A stretch of DNA of 64,000 nucleotides from Sulfuricella sp. (GTDB lineage: Bacteria > Pseudomonadota > Gammaproteobacteria > Burkholderiales > Sulfuricellaceae): assembly GCA_028713975.1 (NCBI GenBank), contig JAQTNE010000002.1, forward strand, positions 58,534 to 122,533, read 5' to 3'. The notes beneath the pieces are model-generated. The model did not search any database, was not told the DNA's origin, and saw only the letters and a program-made list of their open reading frames with translations. Of this stretch, positions 54,358-63,733 are shown piece after piece (positions within the stretch are counted from its first letter, which is position 1; the number at the start of each line of letters is the position of its first letter). The translations under genes and the position numbers were made by a program.

Positions 54358-54760
54358 GAACCTGAGCGGCCCCGGCAAGCCGCTCGCAACCGAACCGGCG
54401 GACGCCAGGGAATTCGCTGGCCTCAAGCGTTCCGGTCTGGCACGTCTGAAGGACACAGCCCATTCCGGCCTCTCCCTTGAGGGCCGCTTCGATCTCGCCT
54501 ATAACGCGGCACATGCCTTGTGCCTGGCCGCGTTGCGCTGGCACGGCTACCGTGCGGGCAACCGATATATCGTGTTTCAGGTGTTACCGCACACGCTGGG
54601 CTTGGGGCCGGAAGTTTGGCGCGTACTGGCCAAGTGTCACGATATCCGTAACCTGGGCGAGTACGAGGGTGATCTGAATGTGGACGAGCGGATCGTGACC
54701 GACTTGATTGCAGCCTGCCGGACAGTGGCGGCCAAGCTCGAGACTCTGCCGCCACGATGA
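54341..54760 (+). CDS. HEPN-like partner of the nucleotidyltransferase
   Basis: This 139-residue all-helical protein resembles HEPN domains that pair with MNT nucleotidyltransferases, with RFDLAYNAAHALCLAALRWHG and the C-terminal DIRNLGEYEGD. Toxic HEPN ribonucleases have an R-x4-Y-H motif; here the matching segment reads R-NLGE-Y-E, so the arginine and the tyrosine remain but the catalytic histidine is a glutamate. It could be inactive as a ribonuclease or a variant class. It overlaps the nucleotidyltransferase gene by 17 bases and prmC by four. Confidence 0.65.
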   Translation: MTSPLENLSGPGKPLATEPADAREFAGLKRSGLARLKDTAHSGLSLEGRFDLAYNAAHALCLAALRWHGYRAGNRYIVFQVLPHTLGLGPEVWRVLAKCHDIRNLGEYEGDLNVDERIVTDLIAACRTVAAKLETLPPR

Positions 54761-55620
54761 CCGTAACCTTGAGCGACATCTTGCGGCAAAGCACTGCCGC
54801 GCTTGCCGAAGCATTGGCGCTGCCCTTGGCGGAAGCCCGCCTGGAAGCGCAAGTCCTGCTCTGCCGCGCGCTCAATCAGCCGCGCGCTTATCTCGCCGGA
54901 CACGACCGCGACCCGCTTTTGCCCGAACCGGCAGCCATTTTCACGGCACTGTTCGAGCGCCGGCTCAAAGGCGAGCCGGTTGCCTACATTCTCGGCGAGC
55001 GCGAATTCTTCAGCCTCAACTTCAAGGTCACGCCGGACGTGTTGATCCCGCGACCTGAAACCGAACTTCTGGTTGAACTGACCTTGGCCCGTCTGCCTGC
55101 CGGACAGCCTTGCCAAGTACTGGATCTGGGCACCGGCAGCGGTGCAGTAGCCATCGCCATGGCGCACCACCGTCCCAAGGCGGAAGTGCTGGCGGTCGAT
55201 CAATCTGCCGCCGCATTGGCAATTGCACGGGAAAATGCGCGGCGGCTCGGCGCCGGCAATCTCCGCTTCGCCCAAGGCGACTGGTATGGCGCGCTGGCCG
55301 AAGAAAAATTCGACCTGATCGTTTCCAACCCGCCCTACATTGCCGCAACCGACCCCCATCTGGCGCAGGGCGACCTGCGTTTCGAGCCTGCTGCCGCGCT
55401 GGCGGCGGGCAGCGACGGCCTCGACGATATTCGCGTCATTGTGCAGGGCGCCCCGGCGCATCTCAACCCGTCCGGCTGGCTGCTGTTCGAACACGGCTAT
55501 GACCAGGCCGAAGCCTGCCGGCAACTGCTGGCGCAGGCCGGATTCTCGAATATTTCCTCCAGCCATGATCTGGCCGGAATCGCCCGCGTCACTCATGGTC
55601 AGTTCGTCGCACAAATTTGA
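54757..55620 (+). CDS. prmC: Peptide chain release factor N5-glutamine methyltransferase PrmC
   Basis: PrmC methylates the glutamine of the GGQ motif in release factors 1 and 2. This 287-residue enzyme has an N-terminal helical recognition domain, then the SAM site VLDLGTGSGAVAIAMA and the catalytic SNPPYIA. The segment EPVAYILGEREF is also typical. Its start overlaps the HEPN-like stop by four bases (ATGA), so its translation now depends on the inserted pair. Confidence 0.95.
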   Translation: MTVTLSDILRQSTAALAEALALPLAEARLEAQVLLCRALNQPRAYLAGHDRDPLLPEPAAIFTALFERRLKGEPVAYILGEREFFSLNFKVTPDVLIPRPETELLVELTLARLPAGQPCQVLDLGTGSGAVAIAMAHHRPKAEVLAVDQSAAALAIARENARRLGAGNLRFAQGDWYGALAEEKFDLIVSNPPYIAATDPHLAQGDLRFEPAAALAAGSDGLDDIRVIVQGAPAHLNPSGWLLFEHGYDQAEACRQLLAQAGFSNISSSHDLAGIARVTHGQFVAQI

Positions 55621-55696
55621 ACTTGCATTTTCTATATATCTTATTAAAATAGTCGGACTTTATTGCCCGATCAATTTCTTAATCAAGGAACCCGAA

Positions 55697-55957
55697 ATGA
55701 ACCACAATTGCGCCAACATCATCTCCCCCGACATGCGCTATCCGTTCGATGCACGCGGCGTTGCCAAGCGCTTCCGCCATGCCGCCATCTTCGGCGCGCT
55801 GGATTCGCTGCACCCCGGCGAAACCATGCGCTTCGTCAACGATCACGACCCGCTGCCGCTGCTCGCGCAACTGATGGAACGCTACGGCGACGGGATCGAA
55901 ATCAACTACGTCGCCCGCGAACCGGGCGGAATCGTTATCGACTTCACGCGTAAATAA
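55697..55957 (+). CDS. DUF2249-domain protein, copy 1
   Basis: This 86-residue protein matches DUF2249, a small domain of the SirA/TusA-like fold often found near denitrification and nitric-oxide genes. Visible motifs are LDSLHPGETMRFVNDHDPLPLLAQL and the C-terminal VAREPGGIVIDF. The TusA-type active cysteine is absent. ATG 55697 follows AAGGAA at a good distance. It directly precedes a NnrS-like membrane gene, a pair repeated on the opposite strand at 59427-61000. Confidence 0.8.
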   Translation: MNHNCANIISPDMRYPFDARGVAKRFRHAAIFGALDSLHPGETMRFVNDHDPLPLLAQLMERYGDGIEINYVAREPGGIVIDFTRK

Positions 55958-55972
55958 CCCGGCCAAAATCTC

Positions 55973-57100
55973 ATGCTGGTCGCTCTGGTGCTGGTGGCCG
56001 CGGCGAGTTTTGCCGCCGCAGCCATCCTGCCCTGGACACTACAGCTTCCTCCGTCTGCCCATATTCACCTCGCTCTGGCGGTGGGCGTCATGCCCCTGAT
56101 CTTCGGTGCGATGGTTCATTTCGTGCCGGTGCTGACACGTAGCGCCTCGCCCCATGCCGGCGTAAAACCAATCCCGCTGCTGGCGTCAGCCGCGGGCGCA
56201 CTAGCGGTTTTTTCCTTCGCCGCGGCGAATCAAATCTATTATTTCGCCGCGCTGCTCGCCCTTGCCGTAGCGGCGATATTTTCCGGCTGGATCATCAAGC
56301 GCGCAACGGCGCCTCTAGCCAAACCGCATCCCTGCCTGCACTGGTATCTCGCCGCGATTTTCTGCCTGATGCTGGCGCTGGCAGCCGTAATGGCGATGGC
56401 GGTCTGGCCGGAGCAACGCCTGGCGTTGAAGCGCCTGCATCTGCATCTCAACACACTGGGATTTATCGGCCTGACCGCCATCGCCACCCTTCAAGTACTG
56501 CTGCCTACCGCCGCCGGACGCCCCGATCCGCTGGCGGCATCCAGGCTGCGCCTGGATCTGAAATGGGCTTTAGGCGGCACACTGCTAACTGCCGTCGGCG
56601 CCGCATGGTTTAATCCCCTATCCTGGCTAGGGGCGTTTTTGTGGACAGTCCCCCTATTCCATCTGGGCAAGGCCTGGTTCGCGCTCTACTCCCGTGAAAT
56701 TCGCCAGTTACACGGCGCGGCCCCTTCGCTCGCCGCGGCGCTGGCCGGGTTCGCCGCCGCCTTGGTTTTCGGCGCGCTACACGCGGGCGGCATCCTGAAA
56801 ACGACCGATACCGCCCATGCTTTCATCCTCGCTTTTCTGTTTCCACTGGTGACGGGCGCGGCCAGCCAGTTGCTGCCAGTATGGGCGCGACCCGGCCCAC
56901 AAAACACCTGGCACATTCATATCCGGCAACGGCTGGGATTTGCCGGTGGGCTTCGCGGCACACTGTTCGTCGGCGGCGGCCTACTGCTCGGCATCGGCTG
57001 GCGTGGCGGATGGTTGCTGGCAATGGCGGCACTTGCCGCATTTCTGTTGCAACTGGCCGTCACGGCCAGAACAATGCTTAACCGTGATAGCGCGGATTAG
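55973..57100 (+). CDS. NnrS/haem-copper-oxidase-like membrane protein, copy 1
   Basis: This 375-residue protein has about twelve membrane segments with histidines placed as in NnrS and subunit-I-like proteins: HIHLALAVGVMPLIFGAMVHF, HLHLNTLGFIGLTAIA and AHAFILAFLFPLVTGAASQLLP. NnrS-type proteins bind haem and copper and help cells withstand nitric oxide. It lies 15 bases after the DUF2249 gene. The exact family is uncertain; similarity to the protein at 59427-60746 is structural more than close. Confidence 0.7.
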   Translation: MLVALVLVAAASFAAAAILPWTLQLPPSAHIHLALAVGVMPLIFGAMVHFVPVLTRSASPHAGVKPIPLLASAAGALAVFSFAAANQIYYFAALLALAVAAIFSGWIIKRATAPLAKPHPCLHWYLAAIFCLMLALAAVMAMAVWPEQRLALKRLHLHLNTLGFIGLTAIATLQVLLPTAAGRPDPLAASRLRLDLKWALGGTLLTAVGAAWFNPLSWLGAFLWTVPLFHLGKAWFALYSREIRQLHGAAPSLAAALAGFAAALVFGALHAGGILKTTDTAHAFILAFLFPLVTGAASQLLPVWARPGPQNTWHIHIRQRLGFAGGLRGTLFVGGGLLLGIGWRGGWLLAMAALAAFLLQLAVTARTMLNRDSAD

Positions 57101-57203
57101 GGTAAAATTGCCAAAGATTATCAACTTTTTAGACTGTTAAGCTGAACCAAAACACTACACAGCTTTCCAATCTTGGACCGGTTTCATTAAGGAAGTTTTA
57201 GCG

Positions 57204-58370
57204 ATGTTGCACACTGATTTCCCCTTGCTCAAGATCAAGGGCAAGGAGACGCTCCCTATCGTGCAGGGCGGCATGGGCGTTGGCATTTCGGCACACCGAC
57301 TGGCCGGCGCTGTGGCGCGAGAGGGCGCGGTGGGCACCATCGCCAGCATCGACCTGCGCCGCCACCACCCCGATCTGATGGAACAGTCAACCAACCCGAA
57401 AACCCGGGAATCCATGGATCGCGCCAACCTGACCGCGCTCGACCGCGAGATCAAAAGCGCAAAAGAAATTGCCCAGGGCAACGGCATGATTGCGGTCAAC
57501 ATCATGAAAGCCGTGACCGAACACCCGCAACTGGTGCGCCAAGCCTGCGAGAGCGGCGCAGACGCCATCGTGATGGGTGCCGGCCTGCCGTTCGACCTGC
57601 CGGAGATGGCGGCAGGCTACCCCGATGTCGCCCTGATCCCGATTCTCTCCGATGTGCGCGGCATCAACGTGGTACTGAAAAAATGGATGCGCAAGCAGAA
57701 GCTGCCCGACGCCATCGTCATTGAGCACCCGCGTTATGCCGGCGGCCATCTCGGCGCACCCAAGCCGGAAGACCTGACCGACCCGCGCTTCGATTTTCCC
57801 GGCGTGCTGGAAGGGGTGTTCAAATTGTTCAAGGATTTCGGCATCGAACGCGAACGTATTCCGCTGATTCCGGCCGGCGGCATCAACACCTTCGAGAAAG
57901 TGCGCGACCTGCTGGCGCTTGGCGCCAGCGCGGTGCAGATCGGTACGCCATTCGCGGTAAGCGAGGAAGGCGACGCGCACCCCAATTTCAAAAAAGTGCT
58001 GGCCGAGGCCAAACCCGAAGACATCGTCACCTTCATGAGCGCCGCCGGCCTGCCCGCCCGCGCCGTAATGACGCCGTGGCTGAAAAATTATTTAAGGCGG
58101 GAAATCAAGCTGATGTCTCTCGCCGACCCGGTTCGCTCGAAGTGCGCTGCTGTACTCGATTGCCTGTCGGAATGCGGGCTGCGCGACGGCATCGCCAAGG
58201 CCGGCCAGTTCTGCATCGACTCCCAGCTTGCCGCCGCATTGCGCGGCGACGTCAACAAGGGCCTGTTCTTCCGCGGTTCGGAAAGCCTGCCGTTCGGCAC
58301 CGCCATCCGTCCGGTGCGAGAGATTCTGGAATACTTTCTGACCGGCAGAAAGCCGGTGTTTTCGGCCTGA
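57204..58370 (+). CDS. Nitronate monooxygenase family (2-nitropropane dioxygenase-like) flavoprotein
   Basis: This 388-residue FMN TIM-barrel protein belongs to the nitronate monooxygenase family, which oxidises alkyl nitronates or acts as a related flavin enzyme. The FMN-site segments are IVQGGMGVGISAHRLAGAVA, AGGHLGAPKPED and IPAGGINTFEKVRDLLALGASAVQIGT. The substrate cannot be predicted: many members are not true nitronate oxidases. It lies alone between a NnrS-like gene and the convergent TauD-family gene. Confidence 0.85.
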   Translation: MLHTDFPLLKIKGKETLPIVQGGMGVGISAHRLAGAVAREGAVGTIASIDLRRHHPDLMEQSTNPKTRESMDRANLTALDREIKSAKEIAQGNGMIAVNIMKAVTEHPQLVRQACESGADAIVMGAGLPFDLPEMAAGYPDVALIPILSDVRGINVVLKKWMRKQKLPDAIVIEHPRYAGGHLGAPKPEDLTDPRFDFPGVLEGVFKLFKDFGIERERIPLIPAGGINTFEKVRDLLALGASAVQIGTPFAVSEEGDAHPNFKKVLAEAKPEDIVTFMSAAGLPARAVMTPWLKNYLRREIKLMSLADPVRSKCAAVLDCLSECGLRDGIAKAGQFCIDSQLAAALRGDVNKGLFFRGSESLPFGTAIRPVREILEYFLTGRKPVFSA

Positions 58371-58383
58371 TCTAAAATCATTC

Positions 58384-58499
58384 ACCGCGGAGGACGCGGA
58401 GGGCGCAGAGGAAACGGGGTCAGCAGGGATGGGCAGTTTGTGGCCCAACTCGCAAAAGCAATTTTGCAAAACCTCCGCGTCCTCTGCGTCCTCCGCGGT
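58384..58499. repeat. ACC...GGT palindromic intergenic element, class A, carrying a second repeat in its spacer
   Basis: The left arm is ACCGCGGAGGACGCGGAGGG and the right arm ends CCTCTGCGTCCTCCGCGGT. The spacer segment 58413-58457 matches 3257-3301 at about 39 of 45 positions, so the two repeat families recombined or nested. It lies between the convergent nitronate monooxygenase and TauD-family genes. Confidence 0.8.
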
Positions 58500-58511
58500 T
58501 TCAGTCTTTAC

Positions 58512-59417
58512 CTACAAGCCATACACTTCGCCCACCCCTGTGCCAGCAATCCGGTCGTAGTAACGTGCGCGATACAGCAACCGCTGGTGCGTATCGTCAT
58601 TGCCGAAACCGGCCCGGTCGTGCAGCACGTTGTTGCAGATCAGCCCCATCCCAGGTTCCAGCCGCGCCCGGTAAATATAGGGCAAATCGCTGTCGAGCAG
58701 TTTTTCGAGGAACGCTACCGCCGCCAGGGTGATCGCATCCTGCTTCCAGGTGATGCTGCGGGTGCGGGCGGTGTAACGCATGTGCAGGTCGCCGCTTGCC
58801 GGATGAACCGAGAACACCGGGCCGGCTTCATCAGGCCGTGCCACGCCATTCTCCTCGACTCGAGCCGGGATGGTCATGGCATCCGGCTGCATCAGCGCGC
58901 GGATGAAATCGGGGTTCTCGTCGCGCATCAGTAGATAGGCAATTTCGTGATCCATCAGGGCATTCTCGCCACCGCTCGCGGCGCTCTGCACGCAGTGTAG
59001 TTGCAAGCTCCATATCTGGCGCTGCGCCGGATTGTAATAGCCGTCGGTGTGCCATTTGATCGGGCGGTTGGTGTAGGGGATGAACCCCGGTCGAGGCGAG
59101 TCGTCCACCACCACCTTGAGCGAGGTCAGCCCATCTTCATCCGCCAGCGCGTTGTGGTCGAGGCGTTCCAGGCCAAAGCGTTTGCCCAGCAGTCGCGGAA
59201 TATCCTTGTCCGGGTCGGTGCCGGTCTTGCCCGCATACACGACCATGTTGGTCTTGCGGCAGCAACCCAGAATGGCCTCGTATTCGGCTTGGGTCAGCTT
59301 GCGCGGATCGTTGACCTCGACGATCAATTGCTCCACGCGGGCCGGGTAATTCTCCAGCTTCTGGCTGCGCCATGCCTGGTAGACGGGCTCATTTTCGAGC
59401 AGGAAGGGGCTGCGCAT
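58512..59417 (-). CDS. TauD/TfdA-family Fe(II)/2-oxoglutarate-dependent dioxygenase
   Basis: This 301-residue protein has the iron-binding facial triad of the TauD/TfdA family: H-x-D in IKWHTDGYYNP (near 120) and the distal histidine in NNVLHDRAGF (near 265), followed by arginines suited to bind 2-oxoglutarate (LLYRARYYD). The substrate is unknown. It is the last gene of a minus-strand operon with hemerythrin, DUF2249 and NnrS-like genes, ten bases after the latter, so a role tied to nitric oxide or low oxygen is possible. Confidence 0.8.
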   Translation of the reverse strand: MRSPFLLENEPVYQAWRSQKLENYPARVEQLIVEVNDPRKLTQAEYEAILGCCRKTNMVVYAGKTGTDPDKDIPRLLGKRFGLERLDHNALADEDGLTSLKVVVDDSPRPGFIPYTNRPIKWHTDGYYNPAQRQIWSLQLHCVQSAASGGENALMDHEIAYLLMRDENPDFIRALMQPDAMTIPARVEENGVARPDEAGPVFSVHPASGDLHMRYTARTRSITWKQDAITLAAVAFLEKLLDSDLPYIYRARLEPGMGLICNNVLHDRAGFGNDDTHQRLLYRARYYDRIAGTGVGEVYGL

Positions 59418-59426
59418 GGGATTTCC

Positions 59427-60746
59427 TCAAGTTGTTTTCGGGTTGATCTCTGGCGCAAGTTTAGCGTGTTTCCGGTAGACCCGGAACGCAGACAGCAGGT
59501 TGAATTCGAGCAACACCATGGAGGCGCCGAACAGCAGTGCCGCCGGATAAATCAGCAGCGGCCACAGCGCGGACAAGCCGAGCAGGGGCACGGCCAGAAA
59601 ATGCAGCCACATCTGCCGGCGCATTCCCGGCTCCGGCATGATCTGCCTCATGTTCGGTACTTTCGCTACGCCCATCAGCAGGCTTTGCAGGTGGAACCAG
59701 ATCAGGAATGGCACGATCTTGTACAACATGCCGTTGACCACCGACACGGCAAACCCCGCGATAAACAGCAGCGCTGCCATGAGGTTTTCGCCCGGCACAT
59801 TGCCTGTATCTCGCATCGTCTGCCCGGCGATGCCCAACATCAAAACCAGCAACAGGCAAGCCATGCCGAAGCGCCAGAACAGCAAAGTAACATCCGACTG
59901 CTTGCGCCGCCGTTGCGACTGCAGACGCAGGGTTACCACCGCAAACGCCGCAAGAACTGCCATAGCGGCCAGCCCCACCGCAACAGCCAGTTGTTCCGGC
60001 ACCCCTGCTTCCGGTAACAACCAGGGAACCGAGCACAGCAGCAACAACGCAAACAGTGTCCACGTCAACCAGCGCGTCAGCGATTTGGGGTAAGCCGGGG
60101 TTAACTGGAACATCGGCACCACCTGATAGGAAACGCCGATCACCAGCAGCCCGACCCAGCCCAGCAAGCCCCAGGTCAAATGCAGGTTGGTCACCTGCAC
60201 CCAGCCGACCAACCACCATTCCCAGCTAAAATTGCTGGCCAGAATCAAGCCAAGGGCCGCAGTCACTCCCAGCGCGGCTAACGCAAATCGCATTCCGACC
60301 ACGGTCGGATTATCGGATGCCGCCCGCGCCAGACTGATCCCCACCGCAATGGCAAACACCAGCAGGCCGCCACCGAGCAGCACCATGGCAACCCGCATCG
60401 GCCAGGACGAGCCCAGCAGAAAACCGCCCGCCAGAAACAAAACGCCGGGAACCAGCAGCAAATGCACCGCACGCGCCACGCCAACCGGGTGCGCGACCGG
60501 CGAACCGGCAATTACCGGCAGCATCTGCAACATGGCGCCAACCATCGCCATACTGAGAAAGCCCAGCGTCATCAGGTGCGTCAGCGCCAGCACCGAGGGC
60601 TGCCAGCGGCTATCCATCAGGGAAGGGCCGAACCACAAGGCGAGCAGGGCTGCCAGCAGGGCAAACAAGGGGGCGCTCAGAAAGAAGCGGAACGGCACCG
60701 TGATCGGCGGTGCCTGGGCAAACGACAGGCCCGACGGCAGGCTCAT
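59427..60746 (-). CDS. NnrS-like haem-copper membrane protein, copy 2
   Basis: This 439-residue protein has about twelve membrane segments. Histidines sit in LALTHLMTLGFLSMAMVGAML, VTNLHLTWGLLGWVGLLVIG and KIVPFLIWFHLQSLL, as in NnrS-like or subunit-I-like proteins. The role would be in nitric oxide tolerance or maturation of NO-handling enzymes. It overlaps the DUF2249 gene by four bases and is followed by the TauD-family gene. Confidence 0.72.
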   Translation of the reverse strand: MSLPSGLSFAQAPPITVPFRFFLSAPLFALLAALLALWFGPSLMDSRWQPSVLALTHLMTLGFLSMAMVGAMLQMLPVIAGSPVAHPVGVARAVHLLLVPGVLFLAGGFLLGSSWPMRVAMVLLGGGLLVFAIAVGISLARAASDNPTVVGMRFALAALGVTAALGLILASNFSWEWWLVGWVQVTNLHLTWGLLGWVGLLVIGVSYQVVPMFQLTPAYPKSLTRWLTWTLFALLLLCSVPWLLPEAGVPEQLAVAVGLAAMAVLAAFAVVTLRLQSQRRRKQSDVTLLFWRFGMACLLLVLMLGIAGQTMRDTGNVPGENLMAALLFIAGFAVSVVNGMLYKIVPFLIWFHLQSLLMGVAKVPNMRQIMPEPGMRRQMWLHFLAVPLLGLSALWPLLIYPAALLFGASMVLLEFNLLSAFRVYRKHAKLAPEINPKTT

Positions 60747-61000
60747 TCGGTCAAGCCAAGCGGCGCAGCCTCGGCATCGTCCCTGCGCCAGATCAGAATC
60801 TCATGATGGTCTTCGGCCTTGGCCTCGGCACGGTGCTGAAAACCTCGTTTTTCCAGAAGCGGGTACAGCAGACAAGGCTCACGGCTATGGATCATGCGCA
60901 CGCGTTCGCCCGGCTGCAGGGCAGCCACCGCATCCAGGGCCCTTTCCAGCGGTTCGGGCGGCTCCAGTCCGCGTACATCCAAGACAATTTCCCGGCTCAT
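60743..61000 (-). CDS. DUF2249-domain protein, copy 2
   Basis: This 85-residue protein has the DUF2249 pattern with VLDVRGLEPPEPLERALDAV, PGERVRMIHSREPCLLYPLL and the C-terminal HEILIWR. It keeps one cysteine (EPCLLY), unlike the copy at 55697. It lies between the hemerythrin gene (18-base gap) and the NnrS-like gene (four-base overlap), all on the minus strand. Confidence 0.8.
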   Translation of the reverse strand: MSREIVLDVRGLEPPEPLERALDAVAALQPGERVRMIHSREPCLLYPLLEKRGFQHRAEAKAEDHHEILIWRRDDAEAAPLGLTE

Positions 61001-61018
61001 ACAATTCTGCCTGTTATT

Positions 61019-61459
61019 TTAGAGAACAACGGCACGCATTTTTTGCAGCATCTCTTCCATTTCGCCAGCCAGGGCCTGGTCGGCCATATGGTAGAGCATC
61101 TGCTCTTCCTTCATGTTGTGCTGCTGCATCATCACCAATAGCGTTTCCGCCTGTCCGAGAAACTCATCCCGGTCTTGCTGCTTCACTGCATCCGCCATGG
61201 CGTCGAACAGCTCACGCATCTGCGCGTGCTCCATCCGCATCACCTGGGTCGGCCCCATGCTCATGCCGGTGCGCTGCTCGAACGCGGGGAACAGCACGTC
61301 TTCTTCCATTTTAAAATGGTGTTGCATGGATTCGAGAAAGGCGCGCAGGCCGGCGGCGATGGCCGCCCAATCCTGGCCGGAAACGGTCGCTTCCGCTTGC
61401 GCGAATAGTTCGTCGCAGCGATGGTGATCGCTGGTCATATAACTGCTGATGGTTTCCAT
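61019..61459 (-). CDS. Hemerythrin-domain protein
   Basis: This 146-residue four-helix protein carries the histidine/carboxylate set of hemerythrin-like di-iron proteins: SDHHRCDEL, MQHHFKMEEDVLFPAFE, RMEHAQMRELFDA and QQHNMKEEQMLYHMAD. Such proteins bind oxygen or nitric oxide, or repair iron-sulfur centres damaged by NO. It opens a minus-strand operon and diverges from norC across a 423-base gap. Confidence 0.88.
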   Translation of the reverse strand: METISSYMTSDHHRCDELFAQAEATVSGQDWAAIAAGLRAFLESMQHHFKMEEDVLFPAFEQRTGMSMGPTQVMRMEHAQMRELFDAMADAVKQQDRDEFLGQAETLLVMMQQHNMKEEQMLYHMADQALAGEMEEMLQKMRAVVL

Positions 61460-61661
61460 GAAAATCCTGTTGTTGCGAAAGATAAAGGGCGCAGAAAAAC
61501 GGCAGATTATAGCAAAATTAGAAATGGCTTAGGCGGCCCCGCCCACGCTTAAATTAAAGCACCGCCACCGAACAAATCCAAATCGCCTGTGGCAAATCGG
61601 CGTGTTAAAGGCTGCGGAATTCTAAAGTGCCTAATTCTTGTTTAAGTCGCGCCTTGAATCC

Positions 61662-61675
61662 TTGACCCAAATCAA
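61662..61675 (+). promoter_or_regulatory. FNR/Dnr-type binding site upstream of norC
   Basis: TTGACCCAAATCAA matches the FNR/Dnr/Nnr consensus TTGAT-N4-ATCAA at all but one position. Its centre (61668.5) is exactly 41.5 bases before a start site at about 61710, the class II activator position, and a -10 element is found where predicted. Confidence 0.8.
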
Positions 61676-61697
61676 GGTATGCTCCGCCACGATCCAC

Positions 61698-61703
61698 TAA
61701 ATT
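61698..61703 (+). promoter_or_regulatory. -10 element of the norC promoter
   Basis: TAAATT at 61698-61703 occupies positions -12 to -7 relative to a start near 61710, the spacing expected for a class II FNR/Dnr-dependent promoter. There is no good -35, as is usual for such promoters. Confidence 0.65.
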
Positions 61704-61789
61704 ACACGCTGCCGTATTTAGGAGAGCGGTCGTTTCGTCCTTCAATCCCAGCAAGGCAACAAAGCAGAAGCAGTCCATAGAAACACTCC

Positions 61790-61837
61790 ATGGGGAGGGC
61801 CATGCAAAACAAGGCATGTGCGCGCATGGTCGAGTAA
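61790..61837 (+). other. Possible leader peptide ORF in the norC 5' untranslated region
   Basis: A 15-codon frame MGRAMQNKACARMVE ends at TAA 61835-61837. An internal ATG at 61802 is preceded by GGGGAGGG. It lies in a 173-base leader between the predicted start site and norC. There is no evidence beyond the frame itself, so it may be chance. Confidence 0.2.
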
Positions 61838-61882
61838 AAAAGAAGCAAAAACAGTTTTTTGGATTAACTTTAGGAGGTAAAC

Positions 61883-62308
61883 ATGAGCCAAGCATTTACC
61901 AAGTCAATGGCGAGAAACATTTTTTTCGGGGGGTCGGCGTTTTTCTTCCTGCTCCTCGTCGCCCTGACTTTTGACACCATGCAGGTCCTGCCAAAACGGG
62001 ACCACCGCGAAAACATCACCCCCGCAGTCGAGCGCGGCAAGATGGTTTGGGAAAAGAACGACTGTATCGGTTGCCACACCCTGTTGGGTGAAGGCGCTTA
62101 TTTCGCTCCCGAACTCGGCAACGTCTACAAACGTCGCGGTGGTGAATTCGTCAAGGCGTGGATCAAGTCCCAGCCCACCAAAGTCCCAGGTCGCCGCCAA
62201 ATGCCGCAATTCAACCTGACCGATCAGGAATTGGACGACATGGTGGCATTCCTGAAATGGACTGGCGAAATCAATACTTCAAAATGGCCACCGAACATCG
62301 AAGGTTAA
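61883..62308 (+). CDS. norC: Nitric oxide reductase cytochrome c subunit NorC
   Basis: NorC passes electrons to NorB, where NO is reduced to nitrous oxide. This 141-residue protein has an uncleaved N-terminal membrane helix (NIFFGGSAFFFLLLVALTF), a haem c site CIGCH at residues 61-65 (proximal histidine 65) and a likely distal methionine in GRRQMPQFNLTDQEL. An ideal AGGAGGT precedes the ATG. It is cotranscribed with norB, 42 bases downstream. Confidence 0.97.
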   Translation: MSQAFTKSMARNIFFGGSAFFFLLLVALTFDTMQVLPKRDHRENITPAVERGKMVWEKNDCIGCHTLLGEGAYFAPELGNVYKRRGGEFVKAWIKSQPTKVPGRRQMPQFNLTDQELDDMVAFLKWTGEINTSKWPPNIEG

Positions 62309-62323
62309 TTTTGACCACCCTGA

Positions 62324-63727
<1,404 letters not shown>

Positions 63728-63733
63728 GGCTTG

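Noticed and set aside
55660..55690. FNR-like half-site TTGCCCGATCAA before the first DUF2249 gene
   Set aside because: The half-sites are spaced two bases too closely for the 14-base FNR/Dnr site, and no -10 is positioned correctly. I treat it as chance.
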